Below, one piece after another: positions 43,397 through 51,741 of a DNA stretch of 64,000 nt (positions within the stretch are counted from its first letter, which is position 1; the number at the start of each line of letters is the position of its first letter). The stretch lies in assembly GCA_964648335.1 (NCBI GenBank), contig CAZYLZ010000004.1, positions 13,004 through 77,003 of the forward strand. The letters run 5' to 3'. The position numbers were made by a program, and so were the translations under genes. Source of the DNA: CAZYLZ01 sp964648335 (GTDB lineage: Bacteria; Patescibacteriota; Minisyncoccia; Phycocordibacterales; UBA2100). The notes under the pieces are model-generated. The model did no database searches and was not told the DNA's origin. It was given only the letters and a program-made list of their open reading frames with translations.

Positions 43397-44536
43397 CTAA
43401 ATATCGTATGTTCGAACCTCTGCGCTATCCACTGTGCCCTGGTCGTTATCGTTAGGGTCTTGGTACTGAGCACCCTCTGGAAGCGCATCGTACGAACCTC
43501 CCTCCTCACCCCATGGTGCACCCGGCGTTCCTTGGTCGTTATCATCAGAGTTTTGGTACTGCGGCACCCGCAGGCTATTCGGTGTAAACACACCACCTTG
43601 ATCATTAGAATTAAAATCTCCTTCGGTAACATAGGTCCCGTCTGCTGTTTCGGTCGTGCGATACGTACCTCCCTGATCGTTATCGTAAGGGTCCTGGTAA
43701 TTACTTCCATCTGAATCGCTTCGCACATAGCTATCATCGTATTCTTCGTCGAGGTATCCAAAATAGCTTTCGATTGGCTCCCATACCGGCAAGAACACTT
43801 CGTCGTAGACAAACTCGGGCACTGCCCATACGGGCTCGAGCCACGAGTACCACGGGTCGTCGACGATTATAACCGGTGTCGAGTTGACCAACTGATATGA
43901 GGGCGAGACGACCGTCAGAGGGCGCGGTTGAGCCACGCTTCCCTGTTGTCTGATTTGGGGCGCGGCAACCGAGTTGTTCGAATTTACGACCGAAAGCGTC
44001 GTCGCACAGCTTGCGGTGCCCGACGAGTTTTGAACCGTCATGCGGTACTGTGTCGTTACCGATGGGCTCACGATGTACGAGTCGTTTGGATCTACCGTAC
44101 CGATGCCGGGAATATTTGCACCAAGTGCATCCTTCGAGCGCCACGAGATCGATGCAGAATTACCGCGTACGATCTGTGCCGGGTTTACGGCGATAGTGCA
44201 GCTGGGCATTGCCGAGCGGACAATGACCTGTGTTGCGCACGTTGTCTGTGCTCCGGAGTCGTCTTTGACTACCAGTGTGTACGAGCGGCTCTCGGTAGGC
44301 TTTACCGTGTCAGAGCCCGAAGCGGTTACCGTCTTTCCTCCCGAGAACACACCAACGATGGCGTTGTTCATGGTCCAGCTCAAGCGCGTAGATTCGCCCG
44401 GTGCAATCGTACTGGGCACCACCGCGATAGAACAGGCGGGTGTTGCCGCCAGAGCCACGACCGGGCCGAGAGATGCCGCGATGAGTGCTCCAGCAAGAAC
44501 CAAGCGGGTCGTAAGGAAAGGTAAGCGCATCAGCAT
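43397..44536 (-). CDS. Exported protein with Ig-like domains and NDQG repeats
   Basis: 379 aa from the ATG at 44536, 6 nt after a TATACT box. Signal peptide (residues 3-32). Two Ig-like domains, each with a Cys pair (CSIAVVPS...TTCA; CTIAVNPA...ASCA), homologous to those of the 40105 protein. A Trp/Tyr/Pro-rich segment and a very acidic tail with four spaced NDQG motifs follow (YDNDQGG, NSNDQGG, DDNDQGT, NDNDQGT). The NDQG repeats may be a calcium-binding or adhesive element (inference). No sorting signal at the C-terminus. Confidence 0.82.
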   Translation of the reverse strand: MLMRLPFLTTRLVLAGALIAASLGPVVALAATPACSIAVVPSTIAPGESTRLSWTMNNAIVGVFSGGKTVTASGSDTVKPTESRSYTLVVKDDSGAQTTCATQVIVRSAMPSCTIAVNPAQIVRGNSASISWRSKDALGANIPGIGTVDPNDSYIVSPSVTTQYRMTVQNSSGTASCATTLSVVNSNNSVAAPQIRQQGSVAQPRPLTVVSPSYQLVNSTPVIIVDDPWYSWLEPVWAVPEFVYDEVFLPVWEPIESYFGYLDEEYDDSYVRSDSDGSNYQDPYDNDQGGTYRTTETADGTYVTEGDFNSNDQGGVFTPNSLRVPQYQNSDDNDQGTPGAPWGEEGGSYDALPEGAQYQDPNDNDQGTVDSAEVRTYDI

Positions 44537-44542
44537 GCCCAA

Positions 44543-44548
44543 AGTATA
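44543..44548 (-). promoter_or_regulatory. -10 box of the 43397 gene (leaderless)
   Basis: TATACT on the minus strand, 6 nt before the ATG. Confidence 0.55.
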
Positions 44549-44586
44549 CGTCCTCGCAACAGACGCATTTTCCACGAATGGGGACA

Positions 44587-44626
44587 AAAAATACCCGGTG
44601 CCGCCTACGCAGCACCGGGTATTTTT
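44587..44626 (-). terminator. Terminator of the sortase gene
   Basis: 15-bp perfect stem (44587-44601 with 44612-44626), 10-nt loop, flanked by a minus-strand TTTTTG tail. Confidence 0.9.
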
Positions 44627-44633
44627 AAAAGAT

Positions 44634-45398
44634 TTATTGCGTAGCGTCTGGCGTCGGATATGCCGAGACAAAGTTGGCTTCGACGACCCAGCGCGAGCTC
44701 TTTGCTCCAAAGGTGTCACAGGTGCTAAGGGTCAGCTTTTGTCCGCCGTTGCCGCTTAAGTCGATTACTTCTTCGCTCGCATCGGTCTTGCGAATCTTCG
44801 TCACTTGGTAGGTGTAGGTATAGCCGCCTCCGATGACCTCGATAAGCGCGCCATCACTTAGGTCGGGTAAGCCGTTGAAGGCTTTGTACATCTGGTTGTG
44901 CACGACCGGAAGGTGCGAACTATGGCCAAAGATAAGGACATTTCCGACCTCGCCGAGTTTGCCCGACGATGGGTAGCGCACGACCTCTTTCGTAAGAAGC
45001 GCATCGAGTGATGCGACGTTGGTGGTCGATGGATTGCCTACAGGCAAGTCGAGACCTATCGAGCGGATCACCAGGCGCGAAGGCTCGGCGATTGGTGCGT
45101 GCGCCACAACAGGCGCGAGCTCCTCGCCCAAAACCGGAAGCGCGCTGAGTGCCACGGCCATTTCCGGATGCTCTGCCAAGGGGGCAATCGCTGCAATCTC
45201 GGAGTCTGAAATAGTATAGGCCACCGGTACGTCGAAGTCGCTCGAGGCCGAGACGGTGGGCGCGCTACCGTCGACGTAGTATGGAACAAACCCGGTCGCG
45301 AAAGCGGCCGAGAATGTGATACCGAACAGGAAGAGGCTCGCGAGCATTACTGCGGCGAGATCGCTCGGTTCTTTATGTACTCGTTTTTGTATGGCCAT
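44634..45398 (-). CDS. Sortase
   Basis: Membrane-bound transpeptidase that joins surface proteins with an LPxTG-like motif to the envelope. 254 aa, one N-terminal transmembrane helix (about 14-37). The catalytic triad is visible: His in IFGHSSHLP, Cys in LSTCDTFG, Arg in SSRWVV. Most like class E/F sortases. The only candidate substrate seen here is the IPYTG-bearing 40105 protein. An extended -10 (TGC-TACAGT) lies 12 nt before the ATG. Confidence 0.92.
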   Translation of the reverse strand: MAIQKRVHKEPSDLAAVMLASLFLFGITFSAAFATGFVPYYVDGSAPTVSASSDFDVPVAYTISDSEIAAIAPLAEHPEMAVALSALPVLGEELAPVVAHAPIAEPSRLVIRSIGLDLPVGNPSTTNVASLDALLTKEVVRYPSSGKLGEVGNVLIFGHSSHLPVVHNQMYKAFNGLPDLSDGALIEVIGGGYTYTYQVTKIRKTDASEEVIDLSGNGGQKLTLSTCDTFGAKSSRWVVEANFVSAYPTPDATQ

Positions 45399-45521
45399 AC
45401 GGGTTTTCGCACTGTAGCAGAGACACGGCCCCTGGCTACTGGTACCGGCATATTACCATATAAATGATGCTTTTGTCAATATTTGTGTTTTTGGAACCAT
45501 TCATGCTAAGACCACCATTAC

Positions 45522-45550
45522 TTGACACACGACACCGTATATACTATAAT
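45522..45550 (+). promoter_or_regulatory. Consensus promoter of the 45599 gene
   Basis: TTGACA (45522-45527), 17-bp spacer, TATAAT (45545-45550). Confidence 0.9.
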
Positions 45551-45598
45551 CCCTGCTATATTAGGAGTGCCCCGTACTAGCGAAAATTCATACGATTT

Positions 45599-46699
45599 AT
45601 GTCCGAGATCCACAAAGAAGTGACCATCGAGAAGAAGAGCACGCTCATGAACGTGCTTTCTATCGTCGGCTTCATCATCATCGTCGGTATCGGCATCTGG
45701 GGTGCGATCAACGCGGTGCGCCTCGCTCCTTCCCTCTTTTCGACCATCGGCAATCCGTTCGCTTCGGCCTCGACCAAGCTCACGCTCAAGCTCCCCACTT
45801 CGCCAGTACAGTCGGGCACACCGTTTGCTATCACCTGGACCCACACGCCCAAAGGCGGCATCTATGCCTTTAGCTACGCCTGCAAGGACGGCTTCGCATT
45901 CCAGACAGCCGCTACCTCGACCGGCGGCTTCTCTGACATCAAGTGCCAGACCGCGTACACCATTCCGGTAACACAAAAGTCGCTTACCTTGCTCGGTGTC
46001 TCGACCAAGAATCACTTCATGGACGTTCCGTTCGCAGTCGCCTACGTCGGCGCCGACGGCAAAAAGGCAGCAGAGGCTTCGGCGTCGCTTACCTTCGAGA
46101 ACATCACCATCGCCCAGAGCCCTAACACCACCGGATCTGTCGCAACTACAACTACCGCTAAGCCTGCGACCACAGTAACGCCAGTTGTTAAGCCCACCAC
46201 AACGACTCCTGCAAAGCCTGTCGTCACAACGCCAACAACGCCCACCAAGACTCGCTCGAACCCCAACGGCACGGCCGACCTCGCAGTACGCATCCTCTCG
46301 ATCACTGGCAACACCAGCTATTCAAACGGCTCGCAGTACGGCGCGTACGTCGATCCTTCGCAGCTTGTATCGGTAAAGTTCGAGGTTAAGAATATCGGAG
46401 ACAAAGCAACGCCATCGTGGACTTTTAACGCAGCGCTCCCAACGAACCCTCCGCAGCCGTTCTACTCGAAGGTCCAGGCGCCGTTGTATCCGGGCGACCG
46501 TGTCGAGTACACACTTACCTTCGACCACATCATCCCGGGCGCCTTCATGGTCACGGTAGACCCGACACAGCAGGTATACGAGGCAAGCGAGAGCAACAAC
46601 GTCGTCTCGTACCCAATCGAGGTAAACTCGTACCAGCCGGTACCACAGCCACAGCCCTACTATCCGACCGTCTACGACAACGGCTACGGCACCTACTAA
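45599..46699 (+). CDS. Membrane-anchored surface protein with CARDB-like domain
   Basis: 366 aa. Short cytoplasmic N-terminus, one transmembrane helix (residues 18-38), then a beta-rich domain with two Cys (about 60-175), a Thr/Pro/Lys linker (about 185-225) and a C-terminal CARDB/APHP-like beta domain (about 230-345; LAVRILSI, KFEVKNIG, NVVSYPIEV). The tail is Pro/Tyr-rich. Probably cell-surface exposed. A full consensus promoter lies upstream; AGGAG is too far from the ATG to be the ribosome site. Confidence 0.85.
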   Translation: MSEIHKEVTIEKKSTLMNVLSIVGFIIIVGIGIWGAINAVRLAPSLFSTIGNPFASASTKLTLKLPTSPVQSGTPFAITWTHTPKGGIYAFSYACKDGFAFQTAATSTGGFSDIKCQTAYTIPVTQKSLTLLGVSTKNHFMDVPFAVAYVGADGKKAAEASASLTFENITIAQSPNTTGSVATTTTAKPATTVTPVVKPTTTTPAKPVVTTPTTPTKTRSNPNGTADLAVRILSITGNTSYSNGSQYGAYVDPSQLVSVKFEVKNIGDKATPSWTFNAALPTNPPQPFYSKVQAPLYPGDRVEYTLTFDHIIPGAFMVTVDPTQQVYEASESNNVVSYPIEVNSYQPVPQPQPYYPTVYDNGYGTY

Positions 46700-46710
46700 A
46701 AAGATATCCA

Positions 46711-46750
46711 CAGAAAACTAAAGCCCCCTTTCGGGGGCTTTAGTTTTCTG
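46711..46750 (+). terminator. Terminator of the 45599 gene
   Basis: 18-bp perfect stem (46711-46728 with 46733-46750), TTTC loop. A TATAAT box follows at once (46751-46756). Confidence 0.85.
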
Positions 46751-46937
46751 TATAATCGTACACTGGTCCCTGTGCCGAAACGCTCCGTATATTCCTACGC
46801 TCGAGATATTTTCTCACTTGAGCACGTACAAAGGAATTTGGGTAAATAACCCTCGGGGCGTTTTTGAGCGCCTGCCGCCGCAATCTCTTTTACAAATACA
46901 CACGCCGCAGCAGCTGCGTGCGTAAGTCTTTTCATTC
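46751..46937 (+). other. Intergenic region with possible non-coding transcript
   Basis: No credible gene. TATAAT at 46751-46756 right after a terminator could start a short RNA running into structured elements copy 1 and copy 3. Several small inverted repeats are present. No known RNA family (tmRNA, RNase P, SRP, 6S) was recognised. Confidence 0.3.
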
Positions 46938-47036
46938 GCAGCAGTAGCTAAAAAAGGTCGCTGTCTGCCGCTGTTGCGGCAGCGCTGACTCTCGCGTCGT
47001 CACGCTGCGAGACACCTTTTTATACCTACCTGCTGC
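46938..47036 (-). repeat. Three-way-junction element, copy 1
   Basis: 99 bp. Long outer stem (46938-46958 with 47014-47036, imperfect) closing two hairpins. In the minus orientation: hairpin 1 TCTC-GCA-GCGT-GACG-ACGC-GAGA, linker GTCAGCG, hairpin 2 CTGCCGC-AACA-GCGGCAG, linker ACAGCG. Shares loops and linkers with copies 2 and 3 while stem bases differ in compensated pairs. Confidence 0.85.
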
Positions 47037-47075
47037 CGGGAATGGAATACAGGAATCCCTGTATTTAAAACACCC

Positions 47076-47173
47076 GCTGCCCATGCTTTAAAACCGTGTC
47101 TCGCAGGCAGACGTGCCGAGAGTCAGCGCTGGGCGAGCACGCCCAGATAGCGACGGTTTTAAAGTATGGCAGC
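47076..47173 (+). repeat. Three-way-junction element, copy 3
   Basis: 98 bp. Outer stem of 17 bp plus 6 bp with one bulge. Hairpin 1 TCTC-GCA-GGCA-GACG-TGCC-GAGA (47099-47121), linker GTCAGCG, hairpin 2 CTGGGCG-AGCA-CGCCCAG (47129-47146), linker ATAGCG. The inner stem and the outer stem (AAAACC/GGTTTT) differ from the other copies by compensated changes. Confidence 0.85.
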
Positions 47174-47188
47174 TATAAAGAAGACTTA

Positions 47189-47215
47189 ACGCACCTGGCT
47201 TTGCAGGGCGTGCGT
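47189..47215 (-). terminator. Probable gyrB terminator
   Basis: Interrupted stem ACGCA/TGCGT plus CCTG/CAGG (47189-47197 with 47204-47215); minus-strand tail TAAGTCTTCTTT. Confidence 0.55.
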
Positions 47216-47233
47216 ATGTTCGATCAAAAAAAC

Positions 47234-49267
47234 CTAGATATCCAAATTCGCTTCGCGTGCGTGCGACTGGATGAACGACTTGCGCGAGGTAACGTCATTA
47301 CCCATGAGAATATCGAAGGTACGGTCTGCATCTTGTGTGTCGTCGATGCGCACCTGCTTCAATATGCGCCGCGCTGGATCCATCGTCGTCTCCCACAGCT
47401 CCTCGGCGTTCATCTCTCCCAATCCTTTATACCGCTGCACAGTGACTTTGGATTTCTTTACCGGTGCCTCTTCGTCGCCGATGTCTGTCGGCTCTTCGTC
47501 GACCGACTCTTCTGGTTCGGGGTTATCTTTGCCGGCGATGGCTACTTTTTCTTCTTCGGTGTATGCGTACGAGACTTCGCGTCCTTTGGTGACCTTGTAC
47601 AAGGGCGGCTGCGCGATATAGAGGAAACCACCGTCGATGACGGGACGGAAGTAGCGGTACATGAGCGTAAGCAAGAGCGTACGAATGTGGGATCCATCGA
47701 CGTCTGCATCGGTCGCGATGATGATCTTGTGATAGCGCAGCTTCGAGAGATCGAAGGTGTCGCCGATAGCGGTGCCGAGCGCGATGACGAGGTTCGTGAT
47801 CTGCTCGGAGTCGAGCATCCGGTCGAGACGTGCACGTTCGATATTGAGGATCTTGCCGCGCAACGGAAGGATCGCCTGGTTTCTGCGATCGCGGCCGGCC
47901 TTTGCCGTTCCACCTGCGGAGTCTCCCTCCACGATAAAGAGTTCGGCCTCTTCGGCAGAGGTTCCGCGCTGACAGTCGGCAAGCTTCCCCGGAAGCGTCA
48001 TACCCTCGAGTGCTCCTTTGCGGAGGATCGAGTCTTTCGCCGCCTTTGCGGCCTTGCGCGCCTTCATCGCCAAGAACGCCTTGCTTACGATCGCACGTGA
48101 GTCGTCCGGATGCTCTTCCAAGAACTGCGAGAGTGCCTCAGAGAATACCGATTCGACGGCGCCGCGTGCCTCGACCGATCCGAGCTTGCCCTTTGTTTGG
48201 CCCTCGAACTGGACTTCGCGCATCTTTACCGAGACGACCGCAGTGAGCCCCTCGAGCACGTCGTCTCCCGAGAGCGCCTCGACGTCCTTGGCGTTACCCT
48301 TCTTGGCGACGTTGTTGATGGTGCGTGTGAGCGCGGTCTTGAATCCAGTTATATGGGTTCCACCTTCCGAGTTGTAGATGTTGTTGGCAAATGCGCTGAT
48401 GCGCGTCGTCATGTCGTCGACGTACTGGAGAGCAATCTCCACCTGCACGCCGTCTTGTTCTTTCTCTACGTAAAAGACGTTCTTGTGGAGCGGGCTCTGG
48501 TGGCGGTTCTGGAAGTTTATAAGCGACGCGAGACCTCCCTCGAAGTAGTACGTCTGCGACGGAGCCTCGATACCGAGCTCGCGCAGGTACATGACAGATG
48601 TGTCGTCGAACTTAGCCTTGACCTCGCGCATGTCAAGGATTGCGATGCGAAGCCCCTTTACAAGGTATGCCTGCTGGCGCAGGTGCGAGACGATGGTATC
48701 GAAATCGAAGGTACGGTCGGGGAAGATCGATCCGTCAGGTTCGAAGGTGATGATGGTGCCGTGGAGTTTCGAGGTGCCAACCTTCTTTCCTTTGGCGACC
48801 GGCTTTCCACCGTTCTTGTACTCCTGTACGAAGCGCTCGCCGTCGCGATGCACCTCGGCGCGTACGTACGTAGAAAGCGCGTTTACCACAGACACTCCCA
48901 CACCATGGAGTCCGCCGGATACTTTGTAGCCTTCGCCACCGAATTTTCCTCCGGCATGGAGGATGGTCATGACAGTCTCCAGGGTCGACACCTTGGTCTT
49001 GGGGTGGATGTCGGTCGGGATGCCGCGGCCGTTGTCGACGCAGCGAATCTTGCCGCCGGGCAAAAGCGCTACTTCGATATCATCACAAAAGCCGCCCATC
49101 GCTTCGTCGCGCGAGTTGTCGAAGATTTCCCAGATGAGGTGATGCAACCCCGAGATGCCGGTGGTACCGATGTACATTCCCGGACGCTTGCGTACCGCCT
49201 CGAGTCCCTCGAGGACAGTGATCGAGTCTGCGCCGTATGATCCAGGTTTTGATGTATCTTTTGCCAT
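47234..49267 (-). CDS. gyrB: DNA gyrase subunit B
   Basis: ATPase subunit of type II topoisomerase. 677 aa from the ATG at 49267; the longer frame to 49354 reads into the leader. GHKL ATPase domain with EIFDNSRDEAMGG and the glycine-rich YKVSGGLHGVGVSVVNALS region, transducer domain, then TOPRIM with EGDSAGGTAK and the acidic DADVDGSH. Ends with the family QRYKGLGEMNAEELWETTM. gyrA is not in the window. ParE is an alternative, but the length and motifs fit GyrB. Confidence 0.95.
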   Translation of the reverse strand: MAKDTSKPGSYGADSITVLEGLEAVRKRPGMYIGTTGISGLHHLIWEIFDNSRDEAMGGFCDDIEVALLPGGKIRCVDNGRGIPTDIHPKTKVSTLETVMTILHAGGKFGGEGYKVSGGLHGVGVSVVNALSTYVRAEVHRDGERFVQEYKNGGKPVAKGKKVGTSKLHGTIITFEPDGSIFPDRTFDFDTIVSHLRQQAYLVKGLRIAILDMREVKAKFDDTSVMYLRELGIEAPSQTYYFEGGLASLINFQNRHQSPLHKNVFYVEKEQDGVQVEIALQYVDDMTTRISAFANNIYNSEGGTHITGFKTALTRTINNVAKKGNAKDVEALSGDDVLEGLTAVVSVKMREVQFEGQTKGKLGSVEARGAVESVFSEALSQFLEEHPDDSRAIVSKAFLAMKARKAAKAAKDSILRKGALEGMTLPGKLADCQRGTSAEEAELFIVEGDSAGGTAKAGRDRRNQAILPLRGKILNIERARLDRMLDSEQITNLVIALGTAIGDTFDLSKLRYHKIIIATDADVDGSHIRTLLLTLMYRYFRPVIDGGFLYIAQPPLYKVTKGREVSYAYTEEEKVAIAGKDNPEPEESVDEEPTDIGDEEAPVKKSKVTVQRYKGLGEMNAEELWETTMDPARRILKQVRIDDTQDADRTFDILMGNDVTSRKSFIQSHAREANLDI

Positions 49268-49325
49268 AGTGTTATAGAAATTTTTGCAACAGTCTCCCCC
49301 GAGGGATTCGACCCTGAGTCCCAAA

Positions 49326-49334
49326 AGTATACCA
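49326..49334 (-). promoter_or_regulatory. Extended -10 upstream of gyrB
   Basis: TGG-TATACT on the minus strand (49334-49326), giving a leader of about 55 nt that contains a small AGGG/CCCT hairpin resembling a tRNA T-arm. Confidence 0.5.
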
Positions 49335-49435
49335 AATTCAAGTGTGCAATGCACGGGACAAGGGACACCAAATATGTTGCATTTGCTCGATTTTTCTGAT
49401 GTACTCTAGTGAGTAAGCAGCGAGAGGAGAACATA

Positions 49436-49921
49436 ATGAACATAGAACACCAGTGGCTTCCGCAAATATCGAGGCAGTCGCTCGCCTATGTGAGCTCCGC
49501 CGATACAGAAGATATGGCACGGCTCGTTCAGCAACTGTCGCCCAAAGCCCCGCCCTTTACCGACCAAAAGCTGCTCGCACTTCGTCGCTCGGCCGACATC
49601 ATCCTGATGCGCGACAAGGACGTTCCGCGAGGTTCTTGGTCGGAAACCGGTCAGGAGCGTTTTAAGATAGTGGCCATGACCTGCGTCTTCCCGATGCATC
49701 TACCGCAAGGATTGCGGCTGCATATCGAAAATGTCGTCGTTGACGAGGCATATCGAGGCAAAGGAGTCGGCAAGCACATGATGAAATGCATCGAAGCTTC
49801 GGCGCTCATGATGGGTGGCGAGCGCCTGCAGCTGACCTCGAGCAGGCCCGACGCGCAAAAGATGTATCTTTCGCTCGGGTTTACGACGCCCAAAACCCAG
49901 CTCTTTCGCAAGAGCCTGTAG
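49436..49921 (+). CDS. GNAT-family N-acetyltransferase
   Basis: 161 aa from the ATG at 49436, chosen for the AGAGGAG 6 nt upstream; an earlier ATG at 49409 has no ribosome site. The acetyl-CoA binding motif A is visible as VVVDEAYRGKGVGKHMM (about 102-118), followed by the beta5-alpha4 region with RPDAQKMYLSLGF. The acetylated substrate is unknown. Own terminator shared with pyrB. Confidence 0.9.
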   Translation: MNIEHQWLPQISRQSLAYVSSADTEDMARLVQQLSPKAPPFTDQKLLALRRSADIILMRDKDVPRGSWSETGQERFKIVAMTCVFPMHLPQGLRLHIENVVVDEAYRGKGVGKHMMKCIEASALMMGGERLQLTSSRPDAQKMYLSLGFTTPKTQLFRKSL

Positions 49922-49926
49922 AAGGA

Positions 49927-49962
49927 AGAGACCCGAAGCATGGCTTCGGGTCTCTGTTTTTT
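49927..49962. terminator. Terminator between GNAT and pyrB
   Basis: 13-bp stem (49927-49939 with 49943-49955), ATG loop, followed by GTTTTTT on the plus strand and TTCCTTC on the minus. Confidence 0.9.
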
Positions 49963-49967
49963 GTGAG

Positions 49968-50966
49968 TCAGCGGATGCCTTGCGCCAAAAGCGACAAGAG
50001 TGCCATACGAATCGGCAGTCCGTTGTTGGCCTGCTCGAAGTACTTGGCACGCGGGTCGCTGTCGATGCATTCGGGCAGCTCGGAGTTACGGGGCAGTGGA
50101 TGCATGATGATCGCATCAGGCTTCATCGAGGCGACAATCTTGGGCGTGAGATTGATCTGTTCTTGCGCACGTCTCCATCGCTCTTCCATAACATGTGCCT
50201 CACCAATGAAGCGCTCCTTCTGGACGCGAGTCATGTACAGGACATCGATGTTTTTGGCGACGGCAGCAAGATTGCTGCTTTCGGAAAAGTCGACCTCGTG
50301 CTCGCGAAGATGGTCCTTGATTCCTTGCTTTATCTGAAATTCCTCGGGCGAGACGAACAAGATTTCGTTCCCTGAGAACTTGGACAAGATATAGGCCAAG
50401 GATCCGCATGTTCGACCATGCTTGAGATCGCCCACGATTGCAACCCGCAGGTTGGTGAGGCGCTTATAGTGCCTTTTTATGGTAAAGGCGTCCAAGAGCG
50501 CCTGTGTCGGATGTTGTTCTTTACCATTGCCCGCGTTGATCATCGGCACGTGAAGCTTATTGTGCCCACTTATGCTATACGGATATGCTCGCTCGCACGC
50601 ATCGTCGTCTTTGTGGCGCATCACGAGCATGTCGCAGTTGCCAGCGAGGATGCGCGTAGTGTCCTGGAGCGATTCGCCTTTGACAGCCGACGAGAACTGC
50701 TCTGCGTTTTCGGTTGTAACGCATTCGCCGCCGAGGCGCTTTACCGCGCTTTCGAACGAAAAACGCGTTCGGGTCGACGCCTCGTAAAAGACGATTCCGA
50801 CGACCATCCCGCGTAGTACGTTGTCGTAACCGCGTAGACCGTATTTCTGCATGTCCTCGGTACGCTTGAACAGGTGCTCGAGATACTCGGGCGAGAACTG
50901 TCGGGTGTCGATTACATGCTCGTACGGCGAGATGTCTTTGGCCTTGATAGCCAATCGATGTGGCAT
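49968..50966 (-). CDS. pyrB: Aspartate carbamoyltransferase, catalytic chain
   Basis: Joins carbamoyl phosphate and aspartate in pyrimidine synthesis. 332 aa. The carbamoyl-phosphate loop STRTRFSFE (about 64-72), the HPTQ motif and the HPLPR motif that separates ATCase from other transcarbamoylases are all present. AGAGGAGAGG lies 4 nt before the ATG. No other pyr gene or regulatory chain adjoins, and many CPR genomes lack a full pathway, so the host may use scavenged intermediates (inference). Confidence 0.94.
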   Translation of the reverse strand: MPHRLAIKAKDISPYEHVIDTRQFSPEYLEHLFKRTEDMQKYGLRGYDNVLRGMVVGIVFYEASTRTRFSFESAVKRLGGECVTTENAEQFSSAVKGESLQDTTRILAGNCDMLVMRHKDDDACERAYPYSISGHNKLHVPMINAGNGKEQHPTQALLDAFTIKRHYKRLTNLRVAIVGDLKHGRTCGSLAYILSKFSGNEILFVSPEEFQIKQGIKDHLREHEVDFSESSNLAAVAKNIDVLYMTRVQKERFIGEAHVMEERWRRAQEQINLTPKIVASMKPDAIIMHPLPRNSELPECIDSDPRAKYFEQANNGLPIRMALLSLLAQGIR

Positions 50967-51032
50967 CGTACCTCTCCTCTGCTTCTATTGACCTAAAGGA
51001 TGGTACATGGTCTTAGAAATTTTGGCAACCGT

Positions 51033-51443
51033 CTAATCACCAAAGTTCATGGGTGCGTTATTGGGGTCTTGGGGCGGACTGCAGGTCACCGGCGTAGGCA
51101 TGTCGGCTCGCGTTATGGCTACCCCTTCGCCCCTAAAGGTAAAAGTCGTGTGCTGATCTTTGTATACCCTGCCCGAAGAGCTTGGCGTAAGTGTAACCTG
51201 CTTGATAGCGACGCCGTCGACGACGATCTGGGCACTTTCCATGTCGGTACTGAATGCCGCAACAAAATGTGATCCGTCGTTGCACAGAAACGGCGCTTCG
51301 ATAGTCTGCGTCACGGCCGAGATTTGTACTGCGCGCGCAGCAGGAGCTTTGGCATCGTCTTTCTTTCCAAACACGCTTATGCCGACAAGCACAAGAAAAA
51401 AGATACAGAGACCGGCGAGCACATGGTTTTTGTTAAGCTCCAT
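51033..51443 (-). CDS. MliC-like lysozyme inhibitor family protein
   Basis: 136 aa from the ATG at 51443; the earlier ATG overlaps a TATACT box. One N-terminal transmembrane helix (about 6-24) is followed by a short linker and an MliC-like domain: C-x-DG-x-HF-x-A-x-F near its start, SGRVYKDQHTTFTF, and a final CSPP. MliC proteins block c-type lysozyme in the envelope. The match is by pattern only. No neighbours explain it. Confidence 0.7.
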   Translation of the reverse strand: MELNKNHVLAGLCIFFLVLVGISVFGKKDDAKAPAARAVQISAVTQTIEAPFLCNDGSHFVAAFSTDMESAQIVVDGVAIKQVTLTPSSSGRVYKDQHTTFTFRGEGVAITRADMPTPVTCSPPQDPNNAPMNFGD

Positions 51444-51514
51444 GGAGGTACAAAAAGTATACATCGCACCGGTGCCAACGGAGGCGTCTGCATATGAATT
51501 CTGTTTATAGCAAA

Positions 51515-51536
51515 ACCACCCGTCGAAACGGGTGGT
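51515..51536 (-). terminator. Terminator of the 51548 gene
   Basis: 9-bp stem ACCACCCGT/ACGGGTGGT with CGAA loop (51515-51523, 51528-51536); minus-strand tail TTTTGC. Confidence 0.7.
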
Positions 51537-51547
51537 GTGGTCAGCAC

Positions 51548-51718
51548 TTAGCAGGCGCAGATAGGAAACATCGAGTTCGAGTTGGTGCTCGATGTAGATG
51601 GGGCCGACGTGCGGTCGTACGGCACATGTTGCCGGTGCGTTGAAATTTTGCCGCGCTTTGCAGGCCTTTTAACAGGGCGATTGACGAAAGGAACCTTGGG
51701 CTGACGAATCTTGAGCAT
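51548..51718 (-). CDS. Small basic protein of unknown function
   Basis: 56 aa from the ATG at 51718, with AAAGGAG 5 nt upstream. Lys/Arg/Pro-rich N-terminal half (KIRQPKVPFVNRPVKRP), Ser/Thr-rich second half, ending CAC. TTGACA-16-TACTTT upstream and a terminator downstream make it a complete unit. No family recognised. Confidence 0.6.
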   Translation of the reverse strand: MLKIRQPKVPFVNRPVKRPAKRGKISTHRQHVPYDRTSAPSTSSTNSNSMFPICAC

Positions 51719-51741
51719 GAACACTCCTTTGGTTGCAGGCC

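Noticed and set aside
46938..47173. Three-way-junction elements interpreted as integron attC sites or plain terminators
   Set aside because: The conserved positions do not match attC R and L boxes, no integrase is present, and the conserved apical junction is more complex than a terminator.
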